A stretch of DNA of 64,000 bases from Rathayibacter rhapontici (lineage in GTDB: Bacteria; Actinomycetota; Actinomycetes; Actinomycetales; Microbacteriaceae), in contig NZ_MUKN01000010.1 of the NCBI RefSeq assembly GCF_001995175.1, positions 1-64,000 of the forward strand, read 5' to 3'. The notes beneath the pieces were generated by a model. It ran no database searches and was not told the DNA's origin. It worked only from the letters and a program-made list of their open reading frames with translations. Below are positions 27,782 through 36,837 of the stretch, one piece after another. Positions within the stretch are counted from its first letter, which is position 1, and each line of letters opens with the position of its first letter. Made by a program: the position numbers and the translations under genes.

Positions 27782-29611
27782 ATGAGGGCCACTCTCTCCG
27801 CCGTCCTGTCCGCGGTCACCGTTGGAGGGATGCTCCTCGCGGCGCTGCTCGCAGCGCCCGCCGCCTCGGCCTCCGCACTGCGAGCGGGCGTGGACGACTT
27901 CCGCTTCTCGGAGTACTCGGCCGACTTCGTGCTCGACCGCGACGCCGAGGGCCGGTCGGTCCTGACGACGGAGGAGACCTTCGTCGCCGAGTTCCCGTCG
28001 AACCAGAACCGCGGGATGCAGCGGGCGATCCCGCTCGAGTTCGAGGGGCGGCCGACCGACGTCGACCTCGTGTCGGTGACGGACGGCGACGGCGAGCCCC
28101 GACCCGTCGACACGGAGTCGGAGGACGGCTTCCTGATCGTCACCAGCGCCGCGGACGACTACGTGAGCGGCAGCCAGACCTACGTGTTCACCTACACGCA
28201 GCGGAACGTCACGCTGCCCGCCTCGGGCACGACGAGCGGCGAGGACGAGTTCTACTGGGACGCGAACGGCACCGCCTGGCGCCAGCCGTTCGACGACTAC
28301 CGGATCCGCGTGGAGCTGGGTCCCGGGCTGGCCGAGGCCGCGACCGGGACCGCGTCCTGCTACCGGGGCGTCGCCGGCTCGACGGACGGCTGCGTGCTGG
28401 AGGAGGGCGACGGAGTGGTCACCGCCACCGGCAGCGACCTCGCGGCGGGGGAGAACGTGACGATCGCGCTGGGCTTCGCGCCGGGCACGTTCACGCCGCG
28501 GGACGACAGCTACTTCGCGGCCGGCTGGGCGTGGGTGCAGCTCCTCGGGCTGGCGGCGTCGCTGGCCCTGCTGGCCCTGGCCGCGAGACGGCGTGCCACG
28601 GTGCTGAAGGACGCGCCGGGCAGGCCGACGATCATCGCCGAGTACGAGCCTCCGGTGCAGGGGCTGTTCCTGTCGGCGCAGCTGCGATCGAAGACCTCGC
28701 GGGCCGCCGCGGCGGCGCTGGTCGACTCCGCGGTGCGGCGGTTCGCCCGGATCGAGGAGGTCGACGGGCCGAAGGGGAAGCCGTCGTTCCTCCTGCGGGT
28801 GCTCGATCCGGCCGAGGTGTCGCTGCGGCGCGCCGGGCGGCCGCGTCCGCTGGCGGTGGACGAGCAGCGCTTCCGGGACATCGCGTTCGGTCCGTCGCCG
28901 GCGCCCGGTACCGTCCGGGATCTGGCCGGGAAGGACAAGGAGTTCGGCAAGGCGGTCACCGGTCTGCTCGGCGCGCTCCCGAAGCGGGTCGAGGAGGAGG
29001 GGCTGCAGCGTCCGGGGACGGTGCGCGGGTCGGTCTGGCTGATCCTCGCCACCGTCGCGGCCGTGATCGTCGCGGTGGTCGGCGGTGCGGGTCTGCTCGT
29101 CGCATCGCTCGGCGGGGCGCTGCCGTTCGTGCTGGTGCTGGTGGCGATCGCGGTCGGGGCGCTGGTGTGCGTGCTGCTGGCGAAGGTGCCGGTGACGGCG
29201 GCGGGGGCGGAGCTGCGCGATCATCTGCGCGGGCTGGAGCTGTATCTGAAGCTGGCGGAGGCGGATCGGTTCGCAGTCCTGCAGTCGCCGGAGGGGGCGC
29301 AGCGCCGGACGCTCGGTCCGGTGGAGGTCGTGGAGGTGACCGAGCGGCTGCTGCCGTGGGCGGTGCTGCTGGGGCTCGAGTCGGAGTGGGCGACGGCGCT
29401 GTCGGTCGCGTACGAGCAGTCGGGCGAGGATCCGGTCTGGTACTCGGGGTCGCGCGGGTTCCAGGCAGCGGCTTTCGCGAGCAGCGTGTCGTCGTTCTCG
29501 TCGTCGGCGTCGAGCTTCGTGGGCTCGTCGACGAGCTCGTCGAGCGGCGGCGCCGGGGGTGGCGGCAGCTCGGGCGGCGGCGGCGGTGGCGGTGGAGGCG
29601 GCGGGGTCTAG
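27782..29611 (+). CDS. DUF2207 family membrane protein with Gly-rich tail
   Basis: A 609-residue membrane protein. It has a signal peptide (about 1-32), an extracellular beta domain of about 200 residues typical of DUF2207 (EETFVAEFPSNQNRGMQRAIPLEF...YVFTYTQRNVTL), a membrane helix near 252-272, a cytoplasmic part, two more helices near 415-465, and a second cytoplasmic domain. The last 60 residues are Ser-rich and then almost all Gly, as in many DUF2207 proteins (GGGGSSGGGGGGG). Function is unknown. The stop lies in a direct repeat, CGGCGGGGTCTAG, copied just downstream. Confidence 0.8.
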   Translation: MRATLSAVLSAVTVGGMLLAALLAAPAASASALRAGVDDFRFSEYSADFVLDRDAEGRSVLTTEETFVAEFPSNQNRGMQRAIPLEFEGRPTDVDLVSVTDGDGEPRPVDTESEDGFLIVTSAADDYVSGSQTYVFTYTQRNVTLPASGTTSGEDEFYWDANGTAWRQPFDDYRIRVELGPGLAEAATGTASCYRGVAGSTDGCVLEEGDGVVTATGSDLAAGENVTIALGFAPGTFTPRDDSYFAAGWAWVQLLGLAASLALLALAARRRATVLKDAPGRPTIIAEYEPPVQGLFLSAQLRSKTSRAAAAALVDSAVRRFARIEEVDGPKGKPSFLLRVLDPAEVSLRRAGRPRPLAVDEQRFRDIAFGPSPAPGTVRDLAGKDKEFGKAVTGLLGALPKRVEEEGLQRPGTVRGSVWLILATVAAVIVAVVGGAGLLVASLGGALPFVLVLVAIAVGALVCVLLAKVPVTAAGAELRDHLRGLELYLKLAEADRFAVLQSPEGAQRRTLGPVEVVEVTERLLPWAVLLGLESEWATALSVAYEQSGEDPVWYSGSRGFQAAAFASSVSSFSSSASSFVGSSTSSSSGGAGGGGSSGGGGGGGGGGGV

Positions 29612-29649
29612 TCGGCGGGGTCTAGGCGGCGTCCGCTCCGGGTGCCGGT

Positions 29650-31041
29650 CTAGGCGCCCTGCATGCTCGATCGGGGGCCGGAGCGACCCTCGGGGATCCG
29701 GGCGGGCACCGGCACGAGGGCGTGCGTGATGGCGCTCGAGAGCGTGAAGGCGCTGGAGTCGAGGTGCGAGGAGTGGCCGAGGCGGGTGGCCTCGTTGGCG
29801 CGCTGCTTGGCCCCGGAGGCCGGGCGGATGTCTCCGGAGAGGCTGATCTCGCCGAACGCGGCAATGCCGGGCCGCAGCGGCGTGTAGGCGTGGGCGGAGG
29901 CGATCGCGACGGCGATGGCGAGGTCGGCCGCGGGCTCCATCAGCTTCACTCCGCCGACCGTCGACACATAGACGTCGCACCGGCGCAACGGGATGCCCGC
30001 CTGCCGTTCGAGGACGGCGAGGATCATCGCGACGCGCGAGGCGTCGACGCCGTTGGTGACGCGGCGGGGGTGCTCGCCGTCGTTCGCGATGACGAGCGCC
30101 TGGATCTCGACGGGCAGGGCGCGTCGGCCCTCCATCGCCACCGTGACGCAGATGCCCGGGGTGGGGAAGCGGGTGCGCGAGAGGAACAGGCCGCTCGGGT
30201 CGGGGATCTCGGCGATGCCCTCGGCGGTCATCTCGAAGCAGCCGACCTCGTCGGTCGGGCCGAACCGGTTCTTGAGCGAGCGGACGAAGCGCAGCGCCGT
30301 CTGCCGGTCGCCCTCGAAGTGGCAGACGACGTCGACCAGGTGCTCGAGCAGTCGAGGGCCGGCGATCGAGCCGTCCTTCGTGACGTGCCCGACGAGCACG
30401 AGGGGCAGCGCGCGCTCCTTGCAGACCCGGATGAGCGTCGCCGCGACCTCGCGGACCTGGCTGGGGCCGCCGGGCAGGCCGTCGACGGTGTCGCTCGCGA
30501 CGGTCTGCACGGAGTCGACGATGAGGAGGTCAGGCTGCACCTCGTCGATCTGACCGAGGACCGTCGCCAGGTCGGTCTCGGCCGCGAGGTAGAGGCTGTC
30601 GTGCATCGCGCCGGTGCGCTCGGCGCGCATGCGGACCTGGGCGGCCGACTCCTCGGCGCTGACGTAGAGGACGCGCTGGCCCTCGGCGGCGGCGCGGGAC
30701 GCGACCTCGAGCAGCAGCGTGGACTTGCCGACGCCGGGCTCGCCCGAGAGCAGGACCACGGCACCCGAGACGATGCCGCCGCCGAGCACGCGATCGAGCT
30801 CGCCGACTCCCGTGGGCCGATGGTGGGCACCCGAAGTCGTCGGGATCTCGGTGATGGGGCGGGCGACGCGGTTCGCCGAGGGGGCGACGGCCGCGACCGC
30901 GCGTACGAGCCCGGTGCGCTCGGTGCTCTCGACGACCGTGCCCCACTGCTGGCACTCGCCGCAGCGGCCGACCCACTTCGCGGTCGTCCAGCCGCACTCC
31001 GAGCAGCGGTAGGCGGCGGTGCGCGTCTTCGAGGCGGCCAT
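29650..31041 (-). CDS. radA: DNA repair protein RadA (Sms)
   Basis: RadA is a hexameric helicase that extends recombination intermediates during DNA repair. It has 463 residues. An N-terminal C4 zinc finger (C13, C16, C27, C30: CSECGW and CGECQQW) precedes the RecA-like ATPase with Walker A GEPGVGKST, the RadA-specific KNRFGPTDE motif, and a C-terminal Lon-like domain (ASAHAYTPLRPGIAAFGEISLSGDIRP). The ATG at 31041 with GGAC upstream starts the standard MA-K-TRTAYRCSECG sequence; a much longer upstream frame is not used. Confidence 0.95.
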   Translation of the reverse strand: MAASKTRTAAYRCSECGWTTAKWVGRCGECQQWGTVVESTERTGLVRAVAAVAPSANRVARPITEIPTTSGAHHRPTGVGELDRVLGGGIVSGAVVLLSGEPGVGKSTLLLEVASRAAAEGQRVLYVSAEESAAQVRMRAERTGAMHDSLYLAAETDLATVLGQIDEVQPDLLIVDSVQTVASDTVDGLPGGPSQVREVAATLIRVCKERALPLVLVGHVTKDGSIAGPRLLEHLVDVVCHFEGDRQTALRFVRSLKNRFGPTDEVGCFEMTAEGIAEIPDPSGLFLSRTRFPTPGICVTVAMEGRRALPVEIQALVIANDGEHPRRVTNGVDASRVAMILAVLERQAGIPLRRCDVYVSTVGGVKLMEPAADLAIAVAIASAHAYTPLRPGIAAFGEISLSGDIRPASGAKQRANEATRLGHSSHLDSSAFTLSSAITHALVPVPARIPEGRSGPRSSMQGA

Positions 31042-31275
31042 GAGGTCCTTCCGGAGCGGGGCTGAGTGGGGTGGATCGGCGTCAGCGAGGCTACGAGCGG
31101 CCTCCGACATCGGAGCGTTCCTTCGAACGTGTCTTCGACGATAGCCGCCACTGCCGACACTCGTCCGCAGCGCGCCCGGTCGGGGGAGAAGTGCGCGGGC
31201 TCGATGCCTGGGGAGAAGCGCCGCTGCAGGGAGCGGCGAGCCCGCGCTGTCGGAGGTCTGCGCGAGACTGACCCC

Positions 31276-32172
31276 ATGTCGTCGACAGTGCACCACCTCA
31301 AGTCCGGCCGCGCGCTCGGCGTCACCTGGACGGGGCCGGAGCACGCCGAGCACGTCGTCGTGCTCGCGCATCCCGCTCCCGGATCGGCCGACTTCGACCC
31401 CGACCCCGAGGCGACCGCGCGCCACGGCGTGCGCCTGCTCTCGGTCGACCGTCCCGGGTACGGCGCGTCCGAGCTGCTCACCGACCTCGACCAGGCGGGT
31501 GCCGGCGCTCCCGCCGCTCCCGAGCAGGCCGCCGCCGACATCGCCGAGTACCTCGCCACGATCGGCATCGCCTCCGTCACCGCCGCGGGATGGTCGGCCG
31601 GCGGCCGCGTCGCGCTCGCCCTCTCGGCCAACTACCCCGGCCTCGTCGAGCGCGTGGCCGTCCTCGCGACTCCGGCGCCCGACGACGCCGTGCCGTGGGT
31701 CGGCGACGCCAACCGGGCGATGCTCGAGTCGCTCCGGGCCCTGCCGTCCGCCGACGCCGTCCGCGCCCTCGACACGATGCTCGGGGAGGCGTTCGGCCCG
31801 GGTCCCGACCCGGCCGCCCTCCTCGGGATGCTCGGCGCGGCCGGCGCCGACGCCCCGCTCCTCGAGGCCCCCGGCGTCCGCGACCGCCTCCTCCGCATGC
31901 TCGAGCGCGCCGCCGCGCAGGGCACCACCGGCATGGCCGCCGACATCGTCGGCTACACCCTGCTCGACTGGGGCTTCGCGGTCGACCAGGTCGCATCGCC
32001 CGCGCTCCTCCTCTACGGCGCCGAGGATCCCGAGGTCGGCCGCGTGCACGGCGAGTGGTACGCCGCTCGCCTCGCCGACTCCCGCCTCGAGGTCGTCCCG
32101 GGCCGCGGCCACCTGCTGGCCGTCTCGGAGTGGGACCGCGTGCTGTCGTTCCTCCTGCCCGCGGCGGTCTGA
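31276..32172 (+). CDS. Alpha/beta hydrolase
   Basis: A 298-residue alpha/beta-fold hydrolase. The nucleophile elbow is GWSAGG, with the serine near residue 104, preceded by the oxyanion strand VVVLAHPAPGS and VDRPGYGAS. An aspartate in LLYGAEDPEV and a histidine in VVPGRGHLLAVSEW complete a Ser-Asp-His triad. Such proteins include prolyl aminopeptidase-like and haloperoxidase-like enzymes; substrate cannot be told. The start is placed at the ATG after GAGACTGACCCC, a weak leaderless arrangement. Confidence 0.78.
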   Translation: MSSTVHHLKSGRALGVTWTGPEHAEHVVVLAHPAPGSADFDPDPEATARHGVRLLSVDRPGYGASELLTDLDQAGAGAPAAPEQAAADIAEYLATIGIASVTAAGWSAGGRVALALSANYPGLVERVAVLATPAPDDAVPWVGDANRAMLESLRALPSADAVRALDTMLGEAFGPGPDPAALLGMLGAAGADAPLLEAPGVRDRLLRMLERAAAQGTTGMAADIVGYTLLDWGFAVDQVASPALLLYGAEDPEVGRVHGEWYAARLADSRLEVVPGRGHLLAVSEWDRVLSFLLPAAV

Positions 32173-32223
32173 GCCGGCTCTGCTCGCGGTCGCCGGCCGT
32201 CCGGCGCCCCGCCTCCGCGCCGA

Positions 32224-32253
32224 TTGGCGCGACTTGAGAGCGTCGCGTACACT
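32224..32253 (+). promoter_or_regulatory. Promoter of tRNA-Ser
   Basis: TTGGCG (32224-32229) and TACACT (32248-32253) are 18 bases apart, and the mature tRNA begins eight bases after the -10 box. This fits a sigma-70-like promoter for a single tRNA transcript. Confidence 0.6.
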
Positions 32254-32260
32254 CGACCCC

Positions 32261-32350
32261 GGTACCGTGTCCGAGCGGCCGAAGGAGCATGTCTCGAAAA
32301 CATGTGTGGGCTTGCGTCCACCGTGGGTTCAAATCCCACCGGTACCGCCA
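32261..32350 (+). tRNA. tRNA-Ser (anticodon CGA)
   Basis: The acceptor stem GGTACCG pairs with CGGTACC at 32340-32346. The anticodon arm CATGT-CTCGAAA-ACATG gives anticodon CGA, which reads UCG. A long variable arm (serine type) follows, then the T arm GTGGG-TTCAAAT-CCCAC. The CCA end is encoded. UCG codons are frequent in this genome, so the tRNA should be heavily used. Confidence 0.97.
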
Positions 32351-32354
32351 CGAG

Positions 32355-32391
32355 AAGGCCCCCCGCTTCCACGGAAGCAGGGGGCCTTTCG
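32355..32391 (+). terminator. Terminator of tRNA-Ser
   Basis: AAGGCCCCCCGCTTCC pairs with GGAAGCAGGGGGCCTTT, giving a long stem with a two-base loop and one mismatch, followed directly by a short T-rich stretch. It begins five bases after the tRNA CCA end. Confidence 0.9.
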
Positions 32392-32443
32392 TCTTGCCTG
32401 GAACCGCTGATCCTGATGGGCTCGGACGCCTTGTACCTGGGGT

Positions 32444-32478
32444 GGGGACAAGCCGCTCGTGTGGCGATTTTTGTCCCC
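32444..32478 (+). other. Inverted repeat in the leader of the repeat-protein gene
   Basis: GGGGACAA (32444-32451) pairs with TTGTCCCC (32471-32478), with an inner GCC/GGC pair. The surrounding 32392-32581 region has no gene. It may be a leader structure of the downstream gene or an end mark of an inserted segment; its role is not shown. Confidence 0.35.
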
Positions 32479-32581
32479 CTTGAACGGGGTCTGGGGCGGA
32501 ATGCGGCGGGGTGGGACCATCCGGTAGGACTCGGCGATCGTCGACCCGTTCACTCGACGAACCCGGAAGATCCCGACTTTC

Positions 32582-35032
32582 ATGCGCAAAGCCGCACTCA
32601 GCTTCTCTCTCTTGCTCGCCCTCTTGATGTCCTTGCTCGTGGCCGCTCCAGCGCAGGCCGCAGGATCGCCCGCTCCGCCCACGAATGTCGTCGCATCGAA
32701 TGATGGTTGCACGGAGGCCGTGACGATCTCTTGGACTCCTCCGGCCCAGGCGGTCGCCGGGTATCGCGTTCACGTCTATGGAATCAGCTACAGTTCGAGT
32801 TCGTTTGACCCGGATGAAACCTATACGGTTGCTTTCGCAAGCGTCGCCGGAAAGAGTTCGACCGTACTGTACCTGCCTCGAATCGACCGGCAACTTCTCG
32901 TAGAAGTGTCAAGTGTGACGGATATGGTTGCTCCTTTCGTAGGAGGGGCTAACGGCCAGCTTCTTGAGAGCTCAGCCACACAGAGTGTGACCGAAACATC
33001 GTATTTCAGGAATTTCGGGAGTCCACCTGCGCCGACAAACGTCACCGCGGCCGCTGACGCGAGTACGGGCCTCGCTAGCTTCCGGTGGGAGCGGCCGAGC
33101 CTCAACGGCCAGTCGTGTGACTTCGACTCTTACCGCTGGTACGTCTTCGATACTTATCGGGGCACGGACAGGGACATGTGGGAAGACGGTGCGGAGTCGT
33201 TCCCCGTAACCACTCAATCCCACACGGTTCAGCTCGACCGAAATTCTCGATATGACTTCTGTATCTGGGCAGTCTCACCCTATGAGAGGTCGCGTGAGTC
33301 GGACTACACCGAATACGCGAAGTCGCCGCAGGTCTGCGTCCCGTTCAATACCGGTGCATCGAAGCCGTCCGAGCCGGAATACGTATCGACCAGTTCCTCC
33401 GGAACGTCGGTAACAGTTTCGTGGTGGCCGCCGAACTCTGATGGTGGCAGCGACATCACCGGATACCGCGTCGCTCGCTCTGGAACGGATGCGTCGGGAA
33501 GTGGACCGTGGTCGACGGTCGTCGCAGCGGACAAGCTGTCGCAGACGTTCACGAACCTCCGTGCGAACACCACATACACATTCACAGTGCAGACGATCAA
33601 TGCCATCGGCGTCAGTTCCCTCGCGAGTGTCGACGGTGTCTCCAACCCCTACTTGCCGCCCTCCTCGCCGACGTCGGTAGGTGGAACCATCAACAACACG
33701 GCTCGTACGGCGACCATCGGGTGGATGCCGCCGACGGACCCCGGGAACCCGGCGATCACCGGCTACCGCGTCTCGCGCAACGGAGTCGACAACGCGGGCT
33801 CCGGTCCGTGGTCGACCGTGGTCGCCGCGAGTGCTCGGTCGTACACGTTCACCAACCTCGCAGCGGGGGGCACTTACACGCTCAGCGTCACGGCGATCAA
33901 CGCCGGCGGAGAGAGCTCGCCGACGTCGACGGTCGTGGCGCTCAGCGGGTCAGCGCTCACCGCTCCCACTCCGGCCATCAGCGGGACCGCGACCGTCGGG
34001 TCGACCCTGACGGCGAACGCCGGGACGTGGGGGCCTGCTCCGGTGGTGCTCGCGTACCAGTGGCGCGCGAACGGCACGGCCATCAGCGGCGCGACCGCGG
34101 GCACCTACCGGCTCGCGTCGACGGACGCGGGGAAGACGATCACCGTCGCGGTGACCGGCTCCAAGAGCGGGTACGTGTCGACGACGCGGGTCTCGACCGC
34201 GACCGCGGCGGTCTCGGGAGGCGCGCTGACGGCGGCGACTCCGACGGTCACCGGCACGGCGAAGGTGGGCTCCACCCTCACCGCGAACCCGGGGACGTGG
34301 GGTCCTGCGCCCGTGACCTTCTCCTACCAGTGGAAGGCCGACGGCGTCGCACTCTCGGGAGCGACGGCCAGCACCTACACGCCCTCCAGCGCGACTCTCG
34401 GCAAGAGGATCAGCGTGACGGTCGCGGGCAGCAAGACCGGATACACGGGAGCGAGCCGCACCTCGATCGCCACCCCGGCGGTCGTGGCCGGCACGTTCGC
34501 CGCCGTGACGCCGACGATCACCGGCACCGCGAAGGTCGGCTCCACTCTGACCGCGGTACCGGGCGCCTGGGGTCCGGCGCCGGTCGCCTTCACCTACCAG
34601 TGGAAGGCGAACGGAACGGCGCTCTCCGGCGCGACGGGCAGCACCTACCAGCCGTCGGCGGCCACCCTGGGCAAGACGATCACGGTCACGGTGTCCGGAA
34701 CGAAGGCGGGGTACACCTCGGCGACCCGGACCTCCTCGGCCACCGCGGCCGTCGCCTCCGGCACCCTGACCGCGGTGACCCCGAGGATCACCGGCACGGC
34801 GAAGGTCGGCTCGACCCTCACCGCGACCGCAGGAACGTGGGGCCCCGCACCGGTGGCGCTGACGTACCAGTGGAAGGCGAACGGAACGGCGATCACCGGC
34901 GCGACCGCGACCACCTACAAACCCACCAGCGCGACCGTGGGGAAGACGATCACGGTCACCGTCACGGGCAAGAAGACCGCGTACACGACGGCGACGCGCA
35001 CCTCCGCGGCGACGGCGGCAGTGGTGAGGTAA
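32582..35032 (+). CDS. Large secreted fibronectin III / Ig-like repeat protein, mosaic composition
   Basis: An 816-residue exported protein. A signal peptide (about 1-27, ending AAPAQAAG) is followed by four fibronectin III-like domains to about residue 455; the third and fourth have typical SDITGYRVARSGTDASGSGPWSTVV and NLRANTTYTFTVQTIN strands. Residues 457-816 are four 90-residue repeats with GTAKVGSTLTA, GTWGPAPV, YQWKANGTA and GKTITVTV. No sorting signal or membrane helix ends the chain, so it is released or held non-covalently. The first ~1 kb has lower GC and more A/T-ending codons than the repeats. A surface adhesin or carbohydrate-binding role is a guess. No strong ribosome site precedes the ATG. 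Confidence 0.8.
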   Translation: MRKAALSFSLLLALLMSLLVAAPAQAAGSPAPPTNVVASNDGCTEAVTISWTPPAQAVAGYRVHVYGISYSSSSFDPDETYTVAFASVAGKSSTVLYLPRIDRQLLVEVSSVTDMVAPFVGGANGQLLESSATQSVTETSYFRNFGSPPAPTNVTAAADASTGLASFRWERPSLNGQSCDFDSYRWYVFDTYRGTDRDMWEDGAESFPVTTQSHTVQLDRNSRYDFCIWAVSPYERSRESDYTEYAKSPQVCVPFNTGASKPSEPEYVSTSSSGTSVTVSWWPPNSDGGSDITGYRVARSGTDASGSGPWSTVVAADKLSQTFTNLRANTTYTFTVQTINAIGVSSLASVDGVSNPYLPPSSPTSVGGTINNTARTATIGWMPPTDPGNPAITGYRVSRNGVDNAGSGPWSTVVAASARSYTFTNLAAGGTYTLSVTAINAGGESSPTSTVVALSGSALTAPTPAISGTATVGSTLTANAGTWGPAPVVLAYQWRANGTAISGATAGTYRLASTDAGKTITVAVTGSKSGYVSTTRVSTATAAVSGGALTAATPTVTGTAKVGSTLTANPGTWGPAPVTFSYQWKADGVALSGATASTYTPSSATLGKRISVTVAGSKTGYTGASRTSIATPAVVAGTFAAVTPTITGTAKVGSTLTAVPGAWGPAPVAFTYQWKANGTALSGATGSTYQPSAATLGKTITVTVSGTKAGYTSATRTSSATAAVASGTLTAVTPRITGTAKVGSTLTATAGTWGPAPVALTYQWKANGTAITGATATTYKPTSATVGKTITVTVTGKKTAYTTATRTSAATAAVVR
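33950..35029 (+). repeat. Four tandem 270-bp coding repeats
   Basis: Repeats start at 33950, 34220, 34490 and 34760 and each spans exactly 270 bases (90 codons). Units 2-4 are the most alike in protein, with GTAKVGSTLTA and YQWKA conserved. Unit 1 is more diverged. The exact period and in-frame units point to duplication by unequal recombination, so unit number may vary between strains. Confidence 0.85.
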
Positions 35033-35061
35033 CCGCGGAGAGGACCGGTTCGACGGTCGGA

Positions 35062-35096
35062 CGAAGGCCCCTGCTCCCGGTGAGCGGGGGCCTTCG
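35062..35096 (+). terminator. Terminator after the repeat-protein gene
   Basis: CGAAGGCCCCTGCTC (35062-35076) pairs with GAGCGGGGGCCTTCG (35082-35096), a 15-base stem with one mismatch and a five-base loop. It lies 30 bases after the stop. Confidence 0.85.
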
Positions 35097-35218
35097 CCGT
35101 GTGCGGCTCGCCGAGCTCCTCGGCGGAGGCGGCGAAAGCGTGGAACCGTCCGTTCGGCTCGCGACCGACGTCCTGCGCTCGTCGTCCGTCGACGGAGGCT
35201 CGCTGCGACACTCGGCGG

Positions 35219-35734
35219 ATGCGACCGGTGACGTACGGAGCGACCGCGGGGCTGCTCGCGCTTGCAGGGACGGTCCTTCTCGGAGGTCTGCATTCCGCCC
35301 TGCACGGTGGTGACCTGATCACAGGAGTGATCGGCGGCGTGATCGGCCTCGTCTGGGGAGCGGCGCTGTCGCTCCCGCTCGGGGTGCTCTGGATGCTCGT
35401 CCTCGTCGGCACGCTCCGACTGATCGGGCGCCGACGCTGGTGGGCGGGGGCGTCGGCCGGCCTGCTGGCGGGAGCGGCGGTGGCTGCCGTGCTGCTCGTC
35501 GTCCTCGAGTGTTCCCTGACCTCGAGCGAGGGAGGGGTCGCGCAGCAGCGGGCGCTCATGGCGGAGGAGCGCTGGGCTCTGCTGCCGTCCGTCCTCGGGA
35601 GTGCGGTGGCGGGGGCTGTTCCGCTCGTGCATCTCGCGAGAGGGTCCGGTCGCCGTCTCCGCGGCCCGACGCGCAGAACCTCAGCCGGGAGTGGTGCTCA
35701 GCCACGATCGTGGCTGACGGGTGGTCCTGGGTGA
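35219..35734 (+). CDS. Small polytopic membrane protein, unknown function
   Basis: A 171-residue protein with four hydrophobic helices (about 5-25, 36-62, 73-93 and 118-138) and a basic tail. I do not recognise the family. The ATG at 35219 is preceded by GACACT and six bases, matching the leaderless pattern of this genome, and the conserved-looking membrane part begins there; a longer frame from 35099 would add a basic, non-membrane extension over the terminator. It converges on the FUSC gene with 20 bases between. Confidence 0.55.
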   Translation: MRPVTYGATAGLLALAGTVLLGGLHSALHGGDLITGVIGGVIGLVWGAALSLPLGVLWMLVLVGTLRLIGRRRWWAGASAGLLAGAAVAAVLLVVLECSLTSSEGGVAQQRALMAEERWALLPSVLGSAVAGAVPLVHLARGSGRRLRGPTRRTSAGSGAQPRSWLTGGPG

Positions 35735-35754
35735 CGTTCCGGCGCGGGGCGGCG

Positions 35755-36798
35755 TCAGCGGCGGCGGGAGGACGCCGCGTGAGCGAGGAGGGTGGCGACG
35801 ACGCCGACGGCGACGCCGATGGCGGTCTCGAGGGCGCGGTCGCGGAGGAGGACGAGCTCGTCGGTGCGGTGGGCCAGCTCGACCATCAGGATCGCGAGCG
35901 GGGTGACGAAGGCGAGGGTCACGCCGTAGTTGCGGCCGACGAAGAGCTCGGCGAGGACCTGGAGGAGGACGACGACGGCGATCGTGGCCAGCGGCGACAG
36001 GGGGAGGGCGAGCAGGGCGGCGGCGATCGCGACGCCGACGACGGTGCCGAGCATCCGGTGGCCGGCGCGGACCAGGCGGGCGGCGGTGTCGGCGCCCGAG
36101 ACGGCGGCGACGGCGGCGACCATCGCCCAGTAGGGGTGGCCGAGGCCGGTGGCGGTGGGGATCGCTCCGGAGACCAGGACGACGGCGCCGAAGCGGAGCA
36201 TCGCGGCGCGGGTCGAGGGGCGGGCAGCGGCCGCCCGGAACGAGGTGCGCCACGGGGTGGGCGGCAGACGACGGGCCCGGGGCGAGGCCACTCCGGCCAC
36301 TCCGACGAGGAGCGCGAAGGCGGCGGACGCGGCCGAGAGGAGGAACGCCTCCGGGATGCGGGCGGGATCGGTGGGGACGGAGGCGCACGCCGTGACGGCG
36401 AAGACGGGGAAGAGCGGGCCGGGCGGGTGCCAGTGCAGGGCGTCGCTCAGGTACGCGGCGGCGACGGCGACGGCGACCACCACGGGGATGATCAGCCACT
36501 CGCGGGCGGGTGACAGAGCGACCGCGGTGCCGACGGTGACCACGGTGACGAGGTAGGCGGCGGCCGAGAGCTGCATCCGCAGGCGCGGGCGGTGGGTGTG
36601 CTGGCGGCCGTAGAGGGCGGTGAAGGCGCCGAAGGTCGCGTAAAGCGCGAGGTCGGTGCGTCCGAAGGCCCAGAGCACGAGCAGGGGGACCGCCATCGAG
36701 ACGCCGGCGCGGATCGCGACGCGGTGGGCGCCGGCGTGCGGGCCGAGGGTGACGAGCTCCTTCGGGTGGGGGAGCGGTGGCAGCAGGGTGGTGGGCAT
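35755..36798 (-). CDS. FUSC family membrane protein (aromatic acid exporter-like)
   Basis: A 347-residue integral membrane protein. Two blocks of about five helices each, around 25-150 and 195-340, flank a basic linker, the layout of FUSC/ArAE-type efflux proteins. LYATFGAFTALYGRQHTHRPRLR is the characteristic FUSC motif. GAGGA five bases before the ATG at 36798 supports that start. A GTG at 36852 would add MNHFRPVPLGSARRPEDA, but that sequence lies inside the operator palindrome. It is divergent from the marR-type gene and is probably its target. Confidence 0.75.
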   Translation of the reverse strand: MPTTLLPPLPHPKELVTLGPHAGAHRVAIRAGVSMAVPLLVLWAFGRTDLALYATFGAFTALYGRQHTHRPRLRMQLSAAAYLVTVVTVGTAVALSPAREWLIIPVVVAVAVAAAYLSDALHWHPPGPLFPVFAVTACASVPTDPARIPEAFLLSAASAAFALLVGVAGVASPRARRLPPTPWRTSFRAAAARPSTRAAMLRFGAVVLVSGAIPTATGLGHPYWAMVAAVAAVSGADTAARLVRAGHRMLGTVVGVAIAAALLALPLSPLATIAVVVLLQVLAELFVGRNYGVTLAFVTPLAILMVELAHRTDELVLLRDRALETAIGVAVGVVATLLAHAASSRRR

Positions 36799-36837
36799 GG
36801 CGTCCTCGGGTCGGCGGGCGGATCCGAGCGGCACCGG

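Noticed and set aside
33950-35029. CRISPR-like or satellite array
   Set aside because: The units are 270 bp, in frame, coding and diverged between copies; there are no short identical repeats with unique spacers. No CRISPR array was seen anywhere in the window.
32261-35032. Integrated mobile element at tRNA-Ser
   Set aside because: Composition shifts after the tRNA, but no integrase, transposase, second copy of the tRNA end or flanking direct repeat was found, so only a mosaic gene is claimed.
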